A stretch of 64,000 nucleotides of DNA from Actinomyces urinae (lineage in GTDB: Bacteria > Actinomycetota > Actinomycetes > Actinomycetales > Actinomycetaceae). The position numbers and the translations under genes are program-made. The notes beneath the pieces are model-generated. The model searched no databases, was not told the origin of the DNA, and worked only from the letters and a program-made list of their open reading frames with translations. The stretch covers positions 682,001 to 746,000 of the forward strand of contig NZ_LT632547.1 of the NCBI RefSeq assembly GCF_900119695.1, given 5' to 3'. This document shows, one piece after another, positions 61,394-64,000 of this stretch (within the stretch, counting starts at the first letter, position 1; every line of letters begins with the position of its first letter).

Positions 61394-61942
61394 TTACATT
61401 CCTTTCGGTATAACAGCAACGAGTACGCGTTGCCAATTCCCAAACGCGCGCTCGCGTGTGCAAGAGCGAGAGCGAGCAACAAAACCGCTCCACTCCATCG
61501 TCCAATATTTGCCCTCAGCGGGCTCAAAAATCTCTATCTGGTTGCCCCTCATAGAGGCGGTAATCACGTGGCGGGGAATCACATCTGCAAAACACCACGG
61601 TTCTTTAACCTTCAGTGTTCCCCCGCCCGTGAAGAATGCGACGTCCTCGCCTCGTTTAAGGGCCGACAACGCCAAATCCTCAATGCCTGGTATCCATGCG
61701 TATCGCCGATACTTTAGGCCCGTAGCGCGACTTAGCAGGCTCGTCATCGCCCAAGGAGAAGTGCCCAAACTTCTCGGCCAGGGCATTCCCATGCGCGAGG
61801 CGATGCGGTGAACGCGTTCCTGCTGCAAAGCTGCCTCGGCCGCGTTCATGTCCACATACTTCTTGACCGAAGGCACGTGTTTTGAAGCCACCTGGAGGGC
61901 GGCCGCAATGCCACACGTCGTATCCGTAGCCTGCCTATGCAT
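61394..61942 (-). CDS. Unknown protein with C39/papain-like motif pattern inside the deo operon
   Basis: A 182-residue cytosolic protein, not recognised. The N terminus reads RQATDTTCGIAAALQVA, with Cys10 in a Q...CG.AA context typical of C39-type cysteine peptidases. Near the end, PRHVITASMRGNQIEIFEPAEGKYW supplies His125 and an acidic residue before a G-x-Y/W turn, as in the His/Asp half of that fold. No signal peptide or transporter partner is present. It starts 3 nt after the deoA stop and ends 6 nt before deoC, so it is in the operon. A peptidase role is inference only. Confidence 0.6.
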   Translation of the reverse strand: MHRQATDTTCGIAAALQVASKHVPSVKKYVDMNAAEAALQQERVHRIASRMGMPWPRSLGTSPWAMTSLLSRATGLKYRRYAWIPGIEDLALSALKRGEDVAFFTGGGTLKVKEPWCFADVIPRHVITASMRGNQIEIFEPAEGKYWTMEWSGFVARSRSCTRERAFGNWQRVLVAVIPKGM

Positions 61943-61945
61943 CGG

Positions 61946-63232
61946 TTAGCTAATCCGATCAAGCACCACGGAGGCGCGCTCAGCCGGCTTCTCATCGCCG
62001 ATGGCGTAGCCGCCTTCCAGCGTCTGCAGTGCGCGCTCAAAACGCTCTGGTGTTGCCGTGTGTAGCGTCATGAGCGGCTGGCCCTTAACTACCCTGTCAC
62101 CCGGCTTTGCGTGAAGCTCGATGCCTGCAACCGCCTGAACGTCCTCGCCAGCGCGAGCACGACCCGCGCCAAGACGCCAGGAAGCCACGCCAACTGAAAG
62201 TGCGTCGAGGCGGGTTAGGTACCCATCTCGTTCGGCAACAACATCGTGCGTGTCCTTCGCAACCGGTAGCGGAGCATCCGGATCACCACCCTGGGCGCTG
62301 ATCATTTCTCTCCAACGGTCCATTGCACGGCCGTCCTTCAATGCGGCCTCAATATCCGCATCAGGCTTGCCAGCAGCGGTGAGCATCTCGCGAGCAAGCT
62401 CAACGGTCAGCTCAACAACATCGGCTGGGCCTCCGCCCGCAAGAACCTCAACAGACTCGCGCACTTCGAGGGCATTACCAACCGTAAGACCAAGCGGAGT
62501 AGACATGTCGGTCAGGAGCGCGGAGGTCTTAACACCATGATCAGTACCAAGATCAACCATTGTGCGGGCAAGCTCGCGCGCCTTGTCGAGATCCTTCATG
62601 AACGCACCCGAACCGACTTTCACGTCCAAAACGAGTGAGTCGGTGCCCTCCGCAATCTTCTTCGACATGATCGAACTAGAAATCAGCGGAATGCAGTCCA
62701 CAGTAGAAGTGATGTCGCGAAGCGCGTACAGCTTCTTATCGGCGGGGGCAAGGCCTGAACCAGCTGCACAAATCACGCATCCGGGGCCGGCCAGCATGTC
62801 AATGACTTCCTGGTTGGATAGGTTTGCCCTCCAGCCGGGAATCGACTCTAGCTTGTCGAGAGTGCCGCCAGTGTGCCCGAGTCCGCGGCCAGAGAGCTGC
62901 GGGACAGCCACGTCAAATGCAGCTACCAACGGAGCGAGCGGAAGAGTGATCTTGTCTCCGACACCGCCCGTAGAGTGCTTATCTGCGGTGCGGCGCGGAA
63001 GCGAGCTGAAGTCCATACGCTCACCGGAATTGATCATTGCGAGCGTCCAGCGTCCGATCTCCGCGCGCGTCATTCCGTTTAGGAAGATCGCCATCGCCAT
63101 GGCAGCCATCTGCTCTTCACCCACGTCACCGCGAGTGTACGCATCGATGATCCAATCAATTTCTTCGGGGGTTAGTTCCCCACCGTCACGCTTGTGACGG
63201 ATAACGTCTACAGCGTCAAAAGTTTTCTTCAT
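61946..63232 (-). CDS. deoA: Thymidine phosphorylase
   Basis: A 428-residue pyrimidine-nucleoside phosphorylase. Motifs: VIRHKRDGGELTPEEIDWIIDAYTRGD at the N terminus, then KHSTGGVGDKITLPLAPLVAA (phosphate loop), SGRGLGHTGGTLDKLESIPG, LDVKVGSGAFMKD and the C-terminal PYNP domain (LRAKPGD-like ELHAKPGDRVVKGQPL). It cleaves thymidine or deoxyuridine to base and sugar 1-phosphate. It starts at ATG 63232, two bases after the cdd stop, with AAAGG upstream; an in-frame ATG at 63247 overlaps cdd. Confidence 0.95.
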   Translation of the reverse strand: MKKTFDAVDVIRHKRDGGELTPEEIDWIIDAYTRGDVGEEQMAAMAMAIFLNGMTRAEIGRWTLAMINSGERMDFSSLPRRTADKHSTGGVGDKITLPLAPLVAAFDVAVPQLSGRGLGHTGGTLDKLESIPGWRANLSNQEVIDMLAGPGCVICAAGSGLAPADKKLYALRDITSTVDCIPLISSSIMSKKIAEGTDSLVLDVKVGSGAFMKDLDKARELARTMVDLGTDHGVKTSALLTDMSTPLGLTVGNALEVRESVEVLAGGGPADVVELTVELAREMLTAAGKPDADIEAALKDGRAMDRWREMISAQGGDPDAPLPVAKDTHDVVAERDGYLTRLDALSVGVASWRLGAGRARAGEDVQAVAGIELHAKPGDRVVKGQPLMTLHTATPERFERALQTLEGGYAIGDEKPAERASVVLDRIS

Positions 63233-63233
63233 G

Positions 63234-63647
63234 CTATGACCTTTCAACTTCGTCGAGGTCGTCTGGGCCGAACGCGTCCGGGAGGACCTCGGCCATCGTC
63301 TGGATACCCCGAGGCATCTTCATAAGTAGCTGCTTGCCTCCGTGCTCGTACAAGATTTGCCGACACCGGCCACACGGCACGATATGGTCGCCCTCCTGGT
63401 TTACGCACGTGAATGCGACGAGGCGGCCTCCACCTCCATTAATGAGGTCGGAAATCACCCCACATTCGGCACATAGCGTGACTCCCAGGCCCGCATTCTC
63501 CACGTTGCAACCAGTAACAATGCGCCCGTCGTCTACGAGTGCGGCAGCGCCAACCCGGTAGTTCGAGTAGGGAGCGTAAGCTCTTTTGTTCGCAGCTACC
63601 GCTGCTTCATACAGCTTGGTCCAGACTTCATCATTAATCTCAGTCAT
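63234..63647 (-). CDS. cdd: Cytidine deaminase
   Basis: A 137-residue tetrameric-type cytidine deaminase. The zinc ligands are Cys in VTLCAECGVI (C-A-E) and the Cys pair in VPCGRCRQIL. NVENAGLG binds the sugar. It converts (deoxy)cytidine to (deoxy)uridine. It stands first in the deoxynucleoside group after the transporter permease. Minus-strand AAGGAAAATC is the likely ribosome site. Confidence 0.93.
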   Translation of the reverse strand: MTEINDEVWTKLYEAAVAANKRAYAPYSNYRVGAAALVDDGRIVTGCNVENAGLGVTLCAECGVISDLINGGGGRLVAFTCVNQEGDHIVPCGRCRQILYEHGGKQLLMKMPRGIQTMAEVLPDAFGPDDLDEVERS

Positions 63648-63665
63648 GATTTTCCTTAGGGTGCT

Positions 63666-63699
63666 CCGTTAGCCCCCAAAAAATATTGGGGGCTAACGG
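63666..63699 (-). terminator. Hairpin between nucleoside permease and cdd
   Basis: CCGTTAGCCCCCAA (63666-63679) pairs perfectly with TTGGGGGCTAACGG (63686-63699), 6-nt loop. It ends 15 nt past the permease stop on the minus strand and 18 nt before cdd. With only AGCAC after it, it may be a partial terminator or an mRNA stability element inside the operon. Confidence 0.5.
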
Positions 63700-63714
63700 C
63701 TAATTGATTCCGGT

Positions 63715-64000
63715 TTACGGGTACGGTTTACCTTCTGCGGCAGGCGCGCGGACGACTCCGACGAAGCCAGCAACCGCGAGGATCGTAATCACGTACGGGA
63801 TCATGAGCAGGAATTCGGATGGAACATTTGAGCCAACGGCCTGCATGATCGCACCCAGGTTCGTGGCAAAGCCGAACAGGAGGGCCGCACCGAATGCGCC
63901 CTTCGGGTTCCAACGTCCCAGGATCATTGCCGCCAGGGCAATAAAGCCGTTGCCGGCAGCCATGTCCTTAGAGAACGCGAGACCCTGACCGATCGTGAAG
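63715..64000 (-). CDS. Nucleoside/simple-sugar ABC transporter permease (C-terminal part)
   Basis: The frame enters at the window edge and ends at 63715. The last ~95 residues include GQGLAFSKDMAAGNGFIALAAMILGRWNPKGAFGAALLFGFATNLGAIMQ, where GxGFIALAAMIFGxWxPxGA is the signature of BmpD/NupQ-like (BPD_transp_2) permeases that import nucleosides. A terminal helix follows (LLMIPYVITILAVAGFVGVVRAPAAEGKPY). Its position before cdd and deoA fits nucleoside uptake. Its other subunits lie outside the window. Confidence 0.83.
   Translation of the reverse strand, partial: FTIGQGLAFSKDMAAGNGFIALAAMILGRWNPKGAFGAALLFGFATNLGAIMQAVGSNVPSEFLLMIPYVITILAVAGFVGVVRAPAAEGKPYP

Noticed and set aside
1-64000. CRISPR array, insertion sequence, rRNA or prophage
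   Set aside because: Scanning by eye showed no regular spacer repeats, transposase motifs, ribosomal RNA signatures or phage structural genes.

Overview
The window is a stretch of chromosome from an actinobacterium with mid-range GC. The signs are GTG/TTG starts, several genes that appear to be leaderless (a -10 hexamer 6-7 nt before the start codon), and actinobacterial gene sets: AdnAB, DUF3107, DUF3117, a TadA-TadB-TadC cluster with a DUF4244-type pilin, and an Mrp/TatB/MgtE-like/DUF1003 block. Several blocks match gene order I remember from Mycobacterium tuberculosis (around Rv3200-Rv3211, Rv1220-Rv1234 and Rv3303-Rv3315). The content would suit Actinomycetaceae, but I cannot fix the genus from sequence alone.

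Layout. 0-4.6 kb: a polyol/glycerol-type locus with two FGGY kinases (one cut by the window edge), a flavodoxin, a GpsA-like dehydrogenase and a DeoR regulator. 4.7-8.0 kb: an ABC transporter of two FtsX-like permeases and one ATPase. 8.2-9.2 kb: a solitary Mrr-type endonuclease, followed by a 544-bp gap with no gene. 9.7-11.7 kb: a polytopic membrane protein and a membrane-anchored trypsin-like protease. 12.5-15.1 kb: a GH1 glycosidase coupled to an MFS transporter. 15.1-20 kb: a membrane protein, a cyclase-family hydrolase, an MpaB-like oxygenase, a MobA-like protein and a proline-rich membrane protein. 20.4-23.2 kb: an accessory patch with an unrecognised multi-pass membrane protein carrying a lysozyme-like motif pattern, a truncated hsdM remnant and an intact RhuM gene.

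23.4-34.3 kb: a BCCT transporter, then a minus-strand run prfB-ftsE-ftsX-M23 peptidase-smpB, and upstream of it a Tad/Flp-type cluster (tadA, tadB, tadC, pilin, three TadE/G-like proteins). 34.4-45.3 kb: a kinase-fold protein, adnA-adnB (helicase-nuclease for double-strand-break resection), DUF3107, a ferritin-like protein and an RhlE-type helicase. 45.3-57 kb: a PHP phosphoesterase, PepP, a general-stress-domain protein, an MgtE-like cytosolic protein, DUF1003, an OafA/SGNH acyltransferase, Mrp, TatB, an O-methyltransferase, DUF3117 and a LOG-family protein.

56.5-64 kb: an LpdA-type flavoprotein, then nucleoside salvage. PNP and a phosphohexo/pentomutase lie on the plus strand and converge on a minus-strand run: ABC permease, cdd, deoA, an unknown C39-like protein, deoC. 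Together these would import nucleosides, deaminate cytidine, phosphorolyse purine and pyrimidine nucleosides, isomerise the pentose 1-phosphate and split deoxyribose 5-phosphate.

The points most worth a second look are the accessory patch at 20.4-23.2 kb, the degenerate ATPase motifs of AdnA, the O-methyltransferase with no canonical start codon, and the C39-like protein inside the deo operon.
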